Shown: positions 1-10,090 of the stretch, piece after piece
Numbering within the stretch: the stretch's first letter is position 1
Layout: each line of letters starts with the position of its first letter
Assembly (NCBI GenBank): GCA_020698575.1
Contig: CM036243.1
Span: 32,490,903-32,554,902, forward strand
Direction: 5' to 3'
Source: Bostrychus sinensis
Taxonomy: Eukaryota; Chordata; Actinopteri; Gobiiformes; Eleotridae
Length of the DNA stretch: 64,000 nucleotides
Translations under genes and position numbers: made by a program
Notes under the pieces: model-generated
Told to the model about the DNA's origin: nothing
What the model saw: the letters and a program-made list of their open reading frames with translations, nothing else
The model's database searches: none

Positions 1-435
1 CTATAAATTGCATCTGGATAAAGTCTATTATCTTTGCTGCTGCACAGAGTATAGGAGGAGGCCAAGGGGAGAGATGGGCTGATGCTGTTCAAAGCCCACT
101 CCTCGCTTTGTTTGTTTTCATGAATTTTAATCAAAACATCTTTAAACAGAGCACCGGTGGCCTGCATTAGCTCGGTCATGTGGTCCTCTATTTCCAGAGT
201 GATGTGTCGGCACTTTTCTGATTAACATGGCTGACCTTGAGAGAAGAGGGGGATCTTCATGAAATATACAAGAACACGGTTTGCAGTGGAAACTTTGGTT
301 TGAGTACCCAGCAGTAAATGGCATCATAAGTGCTCATTTATGAATTCAATGTTTCTAAGATGAGTGGCATAATAACGCTAATATAATGTTGTTTATGTGT
401 TTATTTGTGAACCACTTTGGGACCACAGATTTTCA
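1..435. other. Single-copy non-coding stretch, conserved-element-like
   Basis: No repeat signature, microsatellite or convincing exon is visible. The part around 130-300 has mixed base composition and no simple repeats, like many vertebrate conserved non-coding elements. This is inference only; a small open frame on the minus strand here resembles nothing I know. Confidence 0.25.
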
Positions 436-785
436 TGTCTAGTATTTACAGATGATGTTGGGCTGGGGCGGTTTGCAGCCGAGTGTGAAGCGGCTGGGAT
501 GAGAATCAGCACCTCCAAGTCTGAGGCCATGATTCTTGAGTGGAAAAGTGTGGCTTGCTCTCTTCAGGTTTGTGAAGAGTTCCTGCCTCAAGAGGAGGAG
601 TTAAAGTGTCTCAGGGTCTTGTTCACGAGGTGAGGGAAGGATGGAGCGTGAGATTGACAGATCGGTGCAGCGTCTGTAAAAATGCGGTCAATGTACCGGT
701 CTGTTGTAGTCTTGCTGTTGTCATTTTGCTGGTCGAATCTATGTTCCTACTCTCATCTATGGCCATGTAGCCTGGCTCACCAGAC
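436..785 (+). pseudogene. LINE reverse transcriptase fragment, broken
   Basis: Remnant of the reverse transcriptase of a fish non-LTR retrotransposon. A TDDV motif (derived from the catalytic [F/A]ADD box) at about 451 is followed at once by GRFAAECEAAGMRISTSKSE, so the stretch normally between them is deleted. Further family motifs are EMEREID-like residues near 640, MRSMYRSVVV at 682-711 and VPTLIYGH-like residues near 745. The frame breaks after 630 and again near 680 and 720, so no product is possible. The same LINE appears to resume at 1335, with a separate element (817-1294) lying between the two parts. Clade not determined. Confidence 0.8.
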
Positions 786-816
786 AAACTCTTTTCCTAT
801 TCTATATAAAGAAATT

Positions 817-1294
817 AGTCTGGTCTCCCTTCGCGTAAGTTTTATGTTTATGGACGAAGTAACCAATCAGAAAAACAAAGGGCGCGACGTAAGCAGTGCA
901 CCACTGACCCAAAGAAACATGGCGGATTGTCAGTTTTTGCCATAAAACACCAGAATACACCATATTATGAGCAGCTATGTACTTATTTCTGAATGGGGAC
1001 AGCAGCAAAAGCCAGTTGTACAAAGAATTGCAGAAAAAAAGCGTTTGTTTGAATGTGGTGGTTATGTCGGACGTCAACAAAAGCTTTACCGTTGTTAAAA
1101 TGAAACAAGATGAACAAAAAAGTCCCACAGAGGACTGAACAACAACGCAGACTTCAGCAGAATCAACAGGGACAAAGGAGTTAATCAGGTCAGAGAAGTT
1201 ATTAAATTAGCTCAGTATTAGCTACAGATAAACGGCTGTGCTAGGCCAGTTCTAAATCAAGGAGAAATGCTTAGCTGCAAGTGAGAAACCAGAC
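817..1294. mobile_element. Terminal-inverted-repeat element inserted in LINE
   Basis: The left end reads AGTCTGGTCTCCC and the right end GAGAAACCAGACT, an imperfect inverted repeat of about 13 bp. The roughly 480 bp between them have no transposase. The element sits where LINE coding sequence should be nearly continuous (ends at 785, resumes at 1335), which supports insertion. I could not define a TSD. Superfamily unknown. Confidence 0.5.
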
Positions 1295-1334
1295 TGTCCT
1301 GCTTTTGAAATGAAAAGGTGGCTGGACACTCCTT

Positions 1335-1530
1335 CAAAGGATGAGGAACTCGGTCAGTCAGGAAGAGCTCAGAGTAAAGCCGCTGCTCCCTCACACAGAG
1401 GCTCGGGCATCTGTTTCAGATGCTGTCTGTAATAGTCCTGGGGCAGTATTCCAGGCATGTCCCACACAAGGAGGCCCCGGGGGAGTCCAAGGACACTCTG
1501 GAGGGACTATGTCTGTCTCTTGTTTAACAT
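1335..1530 (+). pseudogene. LINE reverse transcriptase C-terminal fragment
   Basis: Continuation of the LINE at 436-785. One frame gives SVSQEELRVKPLL, resembling the family's 'S.I.EELGVEPLLL' segment. Then come GHLFQM-like residues in another frame and FQACPTQGGPGGVQGHSGGT, resembling the family's 'FRACPTGRRPRGRPRTRWRDYV' tail. Several frameshifts separate these pieces. Downstream lies a typical LINE 3' tail. Confidence 0.7.
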
Positions 1531-1599
1531 TCTATTTTGAATGCATCTTTTTACTTTTGTTTTAAAATGTTATTTCACTTGGTTTTAGTAGTTTCTATT

Positions 1600-1686
1600 C
1601 CTTTTATTATTACACTTATGGAAAGCACTTTGGTTTAGCTGCTGCTGTTGTAAAGTGCTATACAAATAAAGTTTGATTGATTAATC
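1600..1686 (+). repeat. L2-like LINE 3' tail
   Basis: Contains GTAAAGTGCTATACAAATAAAG followed by TTTGATTGATTAA. A stem-like 'AAAGTGCTATA' plus a short tandem terminus is the usual 3' end of L2-type LINEs in fish. It probably ends the retrotransposon whose coding remnants lie upstream. Confidence 0.7.
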
Positions 1687-2534
1687 TCTTTGAAAGGCCC
1701 TGAGAGCTGGAGGAAGTGTCCAGGGAGAAGGAGGTCTGGCCGTCTTTGCTTTGACTTCAGTCCCTCCGACCCGGCCCCTGATAATCTTAAGATGATGGAT
1801 GATTGTTTGGACATAATTTTTACTCTTTACTATTTTGTTCAGCTTCAATGTTTAACACATTGCAGAACTGAATTTCTCTTTTGCGTTTTTTCCCTTTGTG
1901 AAATACATTTAATAGTACAATATTTTTCTTATTTTAAGCCATGCTGTTTTACTTCAGGTATTTATTTTCCCAAATTCAGTCGAACACTTTGCTGCTGTTC
2001 CACGAGTTTCTTGTGGCTCACCTAGGATCTGTGCCTTCCTCTGTATCGGTGGCGCTCTGAGCTTAGCGCCGACTTTGAGGAATATTTTATTAGAAATATA
2101 AACTTTACTTTGGGTTTTATAGACAGAAGCCTTACACGCTTGAATGGTGTCAAACTCCCAAAGCCTCATTGACAACACCGCTCCATTTATCACGTCCCAA
2201 TGAAGAGTATGATTTCTTTGTGACAGAGAAACTGCAGCCTCAGACGTTCCCAGTGGTTTCAATAAAATATTAAAGCTGACTGCCACACTTCCTCGGCACA
2301 TTGTCATTTACCAGAGAGAGACTGGAGGATTTTCTTTTCCCACAACCAACTAGTATTGTCACAATATGAGAAATTCAATACTCAAAAAAAGTGAACACTT
2401 TTAATGGTGTTTCACTAAATATTTAGTCAGCAGGAAAGCACAATATTATTTTGCTCTCTGAGACTAAGAAGCTGTCTGAAAAAATTGTATTGTTGAAGGT
2501 GCAGTGTGTAAAATCTTGTTTTAAAAATAATTTT
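1687..2534. other. Intergenic stretch; conserved-like block 2040-2310
   Basis: No gene or recognisable repeat. Positions 2040-2310 are less AT-rich, lack simple repeats and look like single-copy DNA, possibly a conserved non-coding element. Small open frames here match nothing I recognise. Confidence 0.25.
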
Positions 2535-2772
2535 GGCAGGACTTTATTATAAGGTCCACCTATTAACCATTAACTAGGTGCTAATTGGCATGCTAGTTAG
2601 TGGTTAATTAGCTTTTAATTGGTAATATAAAGCCATATTCTGCAACTAACTAACATTCTCCCTTTAATAAACTCACAATTACTGCTCATTAGGAAGTAAG
2701 GATGTTGTTGGACCTAAATTAATGTTAATAATGCCCATATTTAATCGGTGGACCTTAAAATAAAGTGTTACC
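2535..2772. mobile_element. MITE with GGTCCACC inverted ends
   Basis: The left part reads ACTTTATTATAAGGTCCACC and the right part GGTGGACCTTAAAATAAAG then TGTTACC, forming inverted repeats of about 25 bp. AATTTT flanks both sides (2529-2534 and 2773-2778), a possible but not compelling TSD. No coding capacity. Confidence 0.6.
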
Positions 2773-3022
2773 AATTTTTTATAATTAGAACCCAGGTAAG
2801 AGAACATTTTTTGGTAACACTAATGTAACTCAAAAAAGAAGAAAAGCTCCCGCACGCTGTCTAACTTGCCAAACAGTGATGATTTATTAAAATAACAAAG
2901 CAACCTTCATCAGGCACAGGGCAACACTGATGTAACTACAATGTAACACACAGTGTAAAATAACCTGTTACACATTTGACCACTGCCTAGAAAGAACAAC
3001 GTAAACACTGCTGAGAAGAAGC

Positions 3023-3440
3023 TAGGGCTGCACGATATGGAGAAATCATGCAATATTCGATAACTATGTTGAAAATTGCGATAACGATATTATTGCGATA
3101 TTTGAAAATAGAGCCTATTTTTCGAGCATAGTAAGTTAAATTCACAACATTTACAAGTCAAAACAGCGAAAAATCAAAACACAGACTAAAGCAGGAATAA
3201 AACAAGGCTAAGCTGTGACTAAATTAATTAAATTACCACTAAAATTTGACTTTTTAACATTTTTATTTAGTCACAACACATGTTCTTTTAAGGCTCTGGT
3301 GGAAAATGATTCTTCAGTGTAAATCTCTGTCAGATGGAACTCCACAGCGTTATTGCGATATATTTAGATTCTTGTGATACGGATATTGCGTTTGCTGATA
3401 TTGCGATAATAATAGTTTTGCGATATATTGTGCAGCCCTA
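3023..3440. mobile_element. hAT MITE with exact 8-bp TSD
   Basis: Perfect terminal inverted repeats TAGGGCTGCA and TGCAGCCCTA, flanked by the exact 8-bp duplication GAAGAAGC at 3015-3022 and 3441-3448. The interior is rich in GCGATAT motifs, typical of the fish 'GGGCTGCACGATAT' MITEs. An 8-bp TSD and TAGGG ends indicate the hAT superfamily. No transposase. Confidence 0.93.
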
Positions 3441-3919
3441 GAAGAAGCACAATTTATTTCTAAGCAAATCTTCCACTAAGGACATTCATGACCTAAACTG
3501 ATCATTTATTTTTTTGCAAAACCACCATTACACTATTATCTAATGACTATGTTCATAAACAATGGCATGTCCCTGCAGGGCCACCAGTAGCTGTCTCAAT
3601 TCTCTAAAAGCAGGGTTCTGAAACTCAGATTCACCAGGGGCCATATCTAGTGCTGTCATGTCACCAAAGGGCCACATAAAGGTTAAGCTTCAACGTCAAC
3701 AAAGTGAAATATACTTGCAAGAAGCAATCCAATAATGCCAAAAGCTCTCATCACTTATTAGCCAAACAAACAATAGCAATAGCAAGGTACCTTTGACCTT
3801 TCTAGACATAATAGAAAAAAATTTGTTATAAAATATTATCATGTGTATTATGTTGGTAACTCTTTTTATTAAGAAAAAACATTCAGTACAAAAATCATTC
3901 AGCAGGCCAGATTATATTA
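3441..3919. other. AT-rich intergenic DNA
   Basis: No gene seen. Around 3612-3700 the text CAGGGTTCTGAAACTC resembles a hAT terminus but no partner end was found. Confidence 0.3.
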
Positions 3920-4097
3920 GCTTTTTCCTGACAGTGTTTTTTTTTTTTTTAGGAGTTTTTCCTTGCTGAGAAGGAGGGAATTGTTCAGTTTAGGTATTGT
4001 TTATGTTTTATTGTGTGACTAATTTTTTGTAAAGCCCTCTGAGGCAACTCCTGTTGTGATATTGGGCTATAAAAATAAAACTGAATTGAAATGAAAT
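3920..4097 (+). repeat. LINE/SINE 3' end ending in GAATT repeat
   Basis: TTTTTAGGAGTTTTTCCTTG, then GAGAAGGAGGG, TGTAAAGCCCTCTGAGGCAA and GATATTGGGCTATAAAAATA, ending CTGAATTGAAATGAAAT. The same order of motifs recurs at 57201-57548. It is a common teleost L2-like 3' end. Confidence 0.7.
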
Positions 4098-4846
4098 AAT
4101 GTTTTCTTTTGTTTTTTTAATTCTGCTAAGAGCCAGACTGCAGGGAAAGCACAGTGCTATTGAAGAATGTGTCTGAGCAATGGTATTGTTGAACCAGCTA
4201 TGTAAATTTTTGCAAAACCATAGCTGCACCTTTTTCTTCTGCTTTTGTTGGAAGAAAACAGCTTGTCCCTGTAGAGAGGTCGGGCTGTCCAGGCTGCACG
4301 AACTGTACTGACATCTCAAAGTTTCCTGGACCTTCACATTGAACTTTTTACTCAAGAATTTTCTTCAGTCTTTTTATTTTCTTTTTCCAAAATGATTATT
4401 GGAAATATTTGTGAAGCCATTAAAGATCTTGACACTAATTTCTGATCAAGGAGATGCCTGACAAAGCTTTTTTTACAGCAAGAAATAGTTGGATAAATTT
4501 GTTTTTACTAAAAGCTAATAAGTTAAGTCATATAAGAAATACTTTACCTCAAACTTTATTATTAGACCTTTTATAGAAGAACTGCTTCACACTGTTACCT
4601 TTAGTCCTTGATAAATTCTTCTTTTAATGAGGCTGTACCAGTGGCAGATGGTCACAGTAACATTTGCACTGCACCAAACGTACTTAATAAGGATTAACAA
4701 AAATGAAGAAATGCATGAAAACAACATATTTGAATTGTAGATCAGCTCTAAAGTAGCCAAGGTAGCCTCCATTCATCTGAATAAACTTGCCCAGTCATAA
4801 AAATCAGAGGTGGAAAGTGACCTGATACTTTTAGTAATGGCAATAG
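4098..4846. other. AT-rich intergenic DNA
   Basis: I see no gene, tandem repeat or transposon end here. The AGAGGTGGAAAGTGACC text at about 4806 resembles the edge of a common fish repeat. Confidence 0.3.
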
Positions 4847-5107
4847 CAAGAAGAACTGGAAGAAAAAGAACAGGAAGAAGTGGAAGAAGATGAAGAAGAA
4901 GAGGAGGTGGAAGAAGTAGAAGAGGAAGAAAAGGAAGCAAAGAACAACAAAGAAGAGGAGGAAGAAGAAGAAGCAAAGAAAGAAGAAGAGGAAGAAGTAG
5001 AAGAATAATAGGTAGAAGATGAAGAAGAAAAAGAGGAGAAAAAAGAAAAGAAAGAAGAAGAAGAACCAAAGAAAGAAGAGGAGGAGGAGGAAGAAAGAAG
5101 AAGAAAT
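4847..5107 (+). repeat. Degenerate GAA/GAG polypurine tract
   Basis: About 260 bp that are almost entirely A and G on the plus strand, built from GAA, GAG and GAAGAA units with interruptions. Its serine- and leucine-rich open frames are repeat artefacts. Mirror-symmetric purine tracts of this size can adopt triplex (H-DNA) structure; this is an expectation, not shown here. Confidence 0.9.
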
Positions 5108-5109
5108 TC

Positions 5110-5215
5110 ATACAGACAAGATTCCAAGGAAACAATGGCAGTATACAATGCTGGTTGCAGGGATCGAACCACCAACCTCTCAGTAAGTCAGCAAACTCTC
5201 TACCTACGGACTTAC
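5110..5215 (-). repeat. tRNA-like SINE fragment
   Basis: On the minus strand it contains GGTTGGTGGTTCGATCCCTG, a B-box-like segment, preceded by a GGTAGAGAGTTTGCTGAC A-box-like segment. It lacks a full cloverleaf, so it is a SINE head rather than a tRNA gene. Confidence 0.5.
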
Positions 5216-6442
5216 ATTTTTTACTCAGGAATATTGTAACGCCTGTCACGTGACCCGAGGTCAGGACTCAACATAAGTGTGGGGTTAGGCAGGTAACTTC
5301 CTGATCCTGCTCCACTCCCACTGTGTGCTGTGGCGTCTGGTCTTCCTTTGGTTGAGCGGCTTCTACCTTGCTTCATTCACACTAAAACTGTCTTTAATTC
5401 AGCGGAAAGTCATATTATGTTGTTACCTAACTGTTGGATACTGTTATAGTATAGTTTTCATTCATTTCCAGTTGTTTGTTTTGAGTTTTGCGGAGCCACA
5501 GTGCCGCCATTGTTACTCGCGTACCGAACCTTGTTTAATAGGGCGAGTGATTTTAGTTTTGAGATTAAATAAAAATTTTCTAAAGTTAACTGTAAACTAA
5601 AACTGTGTATTGCTGAATTAATGAACTTGTTTTCTTAAGTTCGGCTGGCATATTATTTTGTGATTATGCCTTGTTTGAGAGAAAGGCCTGTTGTTTAGTT
5701 GCAGACCGAACTACAAATGCAATGTTTGATTGACTGACAGATGTTGCACAACAAATTATCTGAATGTCTTTAATTGTACTTGAATACAAATGAGATTTAT
5801 TTACTGGTAAAGTTGAACTGATGTTGGACTTTTGAATGCTAATACGCAAATACTTTGGCCTTGTCTGCAGGTCAGGTTTTTTGTTTTGGTTGGATTTCTT
5901 CAAGGATGGCGAGCTCTTAGGACTGACTTTTTAAAAAATTAATATTATTATTATCGCCCTTTGGATTTTGGATTTGTTTTTTTATTTTTTCCAACAATGG
6001 GATTTAAAAAAAAACTAAATTCTTGAACAAAGTCAACAAGCTTGACAAATAATTAAAACTGTATTTTCATTTTATTTAATTTTAGTTTTCTTCATTTAAA
6101 AATGAATAATTAATATTTGTGTTTATTGTCAATTGGTTATTTATATTGTTGGTTCCACTTCCCTTTTCCCCTGAAAAATAATACATTTCTTTATACTCAA
6201 CTTTATCTGTTGTGTTTCCATTCATATCCACAAGCTCCATAAAGAACTGAGTTTTCTGCGTACAGTCATATTGTGTTAATTGCCACACACTCAGCCTAAT
6301 ACAATAACATATAATAATACAACATAAACAAGTCTTTATAACGGTACTAAGCGTTACAATATTTTTTTAAAAGCTCTAAATGAGAAGTAAGTGGTAGTAG
6401 GTTTTGGGTGGCACTCTCACCTTGTAATCCGAGGGCCCTGGT
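5216..6442. other. Intergenic DNA, AT-rich
   Basis: No gene seen. The 5236-5640 portion, starting TGTAACGCCTGTCACGTGAC, is more GC-balanced and could be a decayed mobile element such as a solo LTR, but I find no paired end. Directly before the next microsatellite, GTGGCACTCTCACC..CCGAGGG resembles a SINE head. Confidence 0.25.

Positions 6443-6501
<59 letters not shown>
6443..6501 (+). repeat. (GTA)n microsatellite
   Basis: About 20 perfect GTA units. It shares its triplet with the much larger 21-bp arrays at 18.7 and 24.9 kb. Confidence 0.97.
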
Positions 6502-6502
<1 letters not shown>

Positions 6503-6534
6503 TACTTTGTTTCCTCTTAATATTTTTTTGCATT

Positions 6535-6776
6535 ACTTAACAACTCACAACTGTTCATAATAAATAAGTAATTAGCAATATTTTACTCAATTTATGGATA
6601 CTGCACTGACACTGGAGTATATAATTGTGCACTGTTTTTTATGAGCTTATTAGTGTAACATTAATAACACCACTGACAACTCAGTGGCGTTCATTTAATA
6701 TTGAAATAATGCTTTGTAAATAATTAGGGGCTTAGTAATTGATGCTTCATAGTGTGAGTTATTCTAAAGTGTTACC
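6535..6776 (-). mobile_element. MITE, GGTAACAC family copy (family B)
   Basis: The right end AGTTATTCTAAAGTGTTACC is the reverse complement of the ACTTTAGAATAACTCACACT text flanking the insertion at 49186-50104. The interior has AACTCAGTGGCGTT and AATAATGCTTTGTAAATAAT, which recur at 8720, 37560, 50150 and 50360. The left end is decayed. A sibling at 50277-50450 has an 8-bp TSD, so the family is probably hAT. Confidence 0.7.
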
Positions 6777-7949
6777 TAGCTGTGTGACGTATACTTCTCC
6801 TTCAACTTGAGGTATTAATTTTGAAGTAATACTTCTTTTTCAGTACATATTTCAAATACTGGCCCCACCTTTGACAGAAACGACAGCACAAAAGCAGTTT
6901 TATTGACAGACATTTTCTCCTCTGCCACCTCCTTTTATCAATCATGGCTTCCTCGTGCTCAGGTTGTTCGACTTCTTACTGTTTTTGCGTGGGTGGAGCT
7001 TTCTCAAACGCCCTAAAACACATTTATGTAGACAGGGCCTGTGTCAGCTCAGCTTCAAGGCCGTGTGTGTGTCAGAAAAAGAAAAAAAACGGCGCACTTT
7101 GAAGCTCGATATGTGGAGCAGGCTTCTCTTTGTTCCCTGTATCTCCCTTAATGTGAAATAGTGATCATTGCTCAAACTCTCGCTGCCAGAAAAAGCCGTT
7201 TTTACCTGTGGCTCCTCGCGCTTCATCTACAAAGCCTCCCCCTGCTCGCCGTTTGATCGCTCTCCTGATGAAACGACTTTTTACTAATGTTTTCACGCCG
7301 CGTGATACCTGTACATTAGATTAGGACATCTGTGATCAAATGTTGGCTTTGATTAATGACGGGAAGAAGAAAAATGATTTAAAAAAAAGGTGTCCAATCT
7401 GAGGAAATCAACTGTGTAGCTTTTTGGGGAGCGACAGGCGGCGCATGAGCTGCCACGCTGAGAAGTAAATATTCACTTTGCGATAACATCATAAGGACCT
7501 TTCTCTCTTTCTTTGGCCTTTCTTCCCTGATGGTTTGGTCTATGCCTGGGTAAATATATATGTATGTATCAATCTCACTCTCTAGACCTTTTTTTCCTCG
7601 TTTTCGGGTACACTTCACTTATAACACCTCGGCCAAAGCCTTATCTGTGCCGAACAGCCTGCACGCTCGCTGTTGCTGTGTGGAAGTAGATACAGAGTTG
7701 GTAGCAGTAGTGGATTTTGGAGGGGGGGTCTTCTTTTTTGTATCGGGGGGTACAGAAGTCGCAGCTGAAGAGATACAGCGGTGCTAACATCACGCCGGGG
7801 GGGACATTTTGAAGGAGGAGGGTGAAAGTCACAGAGTTGAGTGGCTCGTCTTAAAAAGCAATGGCGCTAAACAGATTTTATCAGAGTGGATTTTGTGCAG
7901 CTAATAAAAACGTCTAGAAAATGTCTGGTTAAAATAAATACAAGACAGT
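6777..7949. other. Intergenic; conserved-like block 7230-7380
   Basis: No gene is supported. Positions about 7230-7380 have mixed composition, several CpGs and CAAATGTTGGC..TTGATTAATGAC-type text, resembling a conserved regulatory element. Open frames across 6955-7226 look accidental. Confidence 0.25.
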
Positions 7950-8017
7950 GGTAACGCACAACTTGTAAGCAGTAATAAAGCATTAATAAATATGTAAATA
8001 ACAATTTAATAAATGAA
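7950..8017. mobile_element. Family B MITE end fragment
   Basis: GGTAACGCACAACTTG then AGTAATAAAGCATTAATAAA, matching the terminus of family B copies at 50277 and 37700 (reverse complement). It ends abruptly after about 70 bp. Confidence 0.55.
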
Positions 8018-8162
8018 CAGAGATGCTATACTGCCGTACAAAGGTAAAATAAAATATATTTTGTCAAAATTGAGTTAGGACTGAAAACAGGCTTCATATC
8101 ATCTGATTTACTTGAGGGCAAAATTTTATGGTTCATTTGTTTTAGAGAAATCCTGTTGTTAA

Positions 8163-8305
8163 ATTTGCAGTAACTACAGATTTCACAGTAAAACAAAGGT
8201 AAAGTGCAGGAACTGCAGCTCAGAAAGTTCAGACTGACGAATTCTAACACAGTTACTGCACTTTTCCTTTGTTTTACTGCAAGATCTGTGCAGTTACTGC
8301 AAAAT
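8163..8305. repeat. Long foldback (hairpin) element
   Basis: Arms 8163-8215 and 8250-8305 are reverse complements over about 53 nt with few mismatches. They share TTTGCAGTAACT, AGTAAAACAAAGG and AAGTGCAG/AACTG blocks. The loop is 34 nt. It could be a foldback MITE or a transcribed hairpin; no terminal TSD was identified. Confidence 0.8.
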
Positions 8306-8617
8306 GTGTAAACAAATGTTAAAACTCTGAAATGGGACACAACTCAGGCACAAATCTTTGACACTTCTATTGTTAATACACATGCTAATATACTTTATGA
8401 ATTTGACTGTCAAAGTGCTCAATAAATATGATTTTTAGGACACCCCATATAAAGTATTTAATTCCACATTTAGGAGGTCAAAGGTAAAATCAGTGGTGAT
8501 GGTTGTAATTGATAAAAAACTATTTATGACTAGGTATTATATTAATACACTACCAGGAACGTACCTGTGACAAACTCAGAGGGACAACATCAAAACTTTA
8601 AAGCCATTTTTCTCAGT

Positions 8618-8795
8618 TTCACTGTTACCGTGGATACTGCGCTGACTGCAGTGTACCACTGATGTTTATAATGTCACACAGATTTACATGAACTTATTAC
8701 TAAAGAATAAAATGTCAATCACAATGTTTATAACTCAGTGGCGTTTATAAATGTTGACATAAAGAATCAATCATTATCTGGATACTAATCCTTAA
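8618..8795. mobile_element. Family B MITE, partial copy
   Basis: TGGATACTGCGCTGACTG and TATAACTCAGTGGCGTTTAT match the copy at 6535-6776. It lacks clear ends and is cut off near 8800, where another repeat begins. Confidence 0.6.
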
Positions 8796-8804
8796 CAAAT
8801 GCTT

Positions 8805-9200
8805 AAAGGGCCCATGTTATGCTTTTTCCAGCTTTTTGAAATAAAATTGGACATTAGCATTCTTTTTGGGAGCTGTTACTTTCACTTTGCAGAAAACACT
8901 TGGATTAGGTGCCTGTCGCTTTAAGGCTGAGTTGGCCCCGCCCACTTTACTCTGCGCTCCAATCCCTTTGACAACAGTACGGTTTATAGCGGAGCAGCTG
9001 CAGTCAAAGACCACAGGGCTCTCCCTGACAAAAGCCCTCTACAGACATGACGGCCTCTCGATCGTTTAAGTTCACTTGTGAATAAAGTTGTGAGGATCTG
9101 AGTTCAGACATGAGAGGAGAATCTCTGAGTGCTTTTACTGAACAGCAGGGACTGGACAGAGTGTGCTATAATGGCTAATTAGCACGGTTGTTAGCAACTT
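8805..9200 (+). mobile_element. Family C MITE copy ('GGGCCC..TTATGC')
   Basis: Starts AAAGGGCCCATGTTATGC, then GTGCCTGTCGCTTTAAGG as at 44410. Later text GGACAGAGTGTGCTATAATGG parallels 13860. The right terminus is not identified. No coding capacity. Confidence 0.6.
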
Positions 9201-9307
9201 GAAGCTAATGACTACTACAGTTAACTGACGGAAGCACGGACGGTTAATACACATTTAACTGTAGCGGGCAGCACATACACTGTCAGTCAAACATAGTTGC
9301 AGGTAAT

Positions 9308-9347
9308 GGGTCGGGTCTGGGTCTGGGTCTGGGTCTGGGTCGGGTCC
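9308..9347 (+). repeat. (GGGTCT)n hexanucleotide repeat
   Basis: GGGTCT repeats ending in CGGGTCCGGACAGAACATGA. The following GACAGAACATGAAC..GGTTGAG text recurs on the minus strand at about 34345-34400, so it belongs to a dispersed element. Confidence 0.85.
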
Positions 9348-9407
9348 GGACAGAACATGAACGGGCTCGGGTCAGGTTGAGCTGGATTTTTTGAGTCCAA
9401 TCCAAGC

Positions 9408-9488
9408 TGTACCTCTGAGTGGAGTCTGCATGTTCTCCTTGTGTTGGGTTCTCTCTGGCTTCCTTCATTCAAAGGGTTAGGTGAACTG
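9408..9488 (+). repeat. SINE (DANA-like), left part
   Basis: GAGTGGAGTCTGCATGTTCT then TGGGTTCTCTCTGGCTTCCT and GTTAGGTGAACTG match the body of the SINE at 21314-23096. The copy is interrupted at 9488 by a hAT insertion and resumes at 9949. Confidence 0.8.
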
Positions 9489-9948
9489 TAGTGGTGTAAC
9501 GATACAGTAACTGTATCGATGTATCGATTTTTTTCCCCCTGATACAACTACATTGATACACATGACCTTGTATCGAATCGTATCATTTTCTAGGAAGTGA
9601 ATATCGATACACATGAAGTAACAATTGATAATATCGGAAATTTGTATGTTAAAATAAAACCAGATATGGCTTTTTGGAGATAAATTTTGTGTTTTTAATT
9701 AAATAAAATGTTATATTCAACTTTTCATCACTCTCTGTCTGCTGGACATAATCAACCCCGGCCGCGGTGCTACATTTGAGAGTAAACTTTTATGATTTTT
9801 GGCAAAAAGTTGCTGTATTGATTATCAAAACGAAGGTGTTGAATCATATCAAATCGTATTGTTCCAAATTAGCCAATATCATTCTTTAATCGTATTGAAG
9901 CGTTTCTAATCGGTACATTTCGTATCATTGCAAAAACCTTCACCCTTA
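9489..9948. mobile_element. hAT MITE inside SINE, exact TSD
   Basis: Flanked by the exact 8-bp duplication GTGAACTG at 9481-9488 and 9949-9956. The left end is TAGTGGTGTAACGATACA; the right end ..CGTATCATTGC..CACCCTTA is a degenerate inverted repeat. The interior carries repeated TATCGAT/CGTATC motifs. Removing the element restores SINE continuity. No transposase. Confidence 0.93.
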
Positions 9949-10090
9949 GTGAACTGGTGATTTTAAATTGTCTCTGTGACAGCCCTGCAACTAATTTGGC
10001 CCCTGTCCTAGGTGTGTCCTGCCTATGGCCCATATTTGCAGGAATAGGCTCCACCCTCCTGTGACCCCTGTCGTGAATTAGCTTGACATG
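9949..10090 (+). repeat. SINE (DANA-like), right part
   Basis: GTGATTTTAAATTGTCTCTG through GGAATAGGCTCCACCC and TGTGACCCCTGTCG, equal to the 3' part of the SINE near 22920-23080. It completes the copy begun at 9408. Confidence 0.8.

Noticed and set aside
4773..5249. Leucine- or serine-rich frames on the minus strand
   Set aside because: Translation of a polypurine microsatellite.
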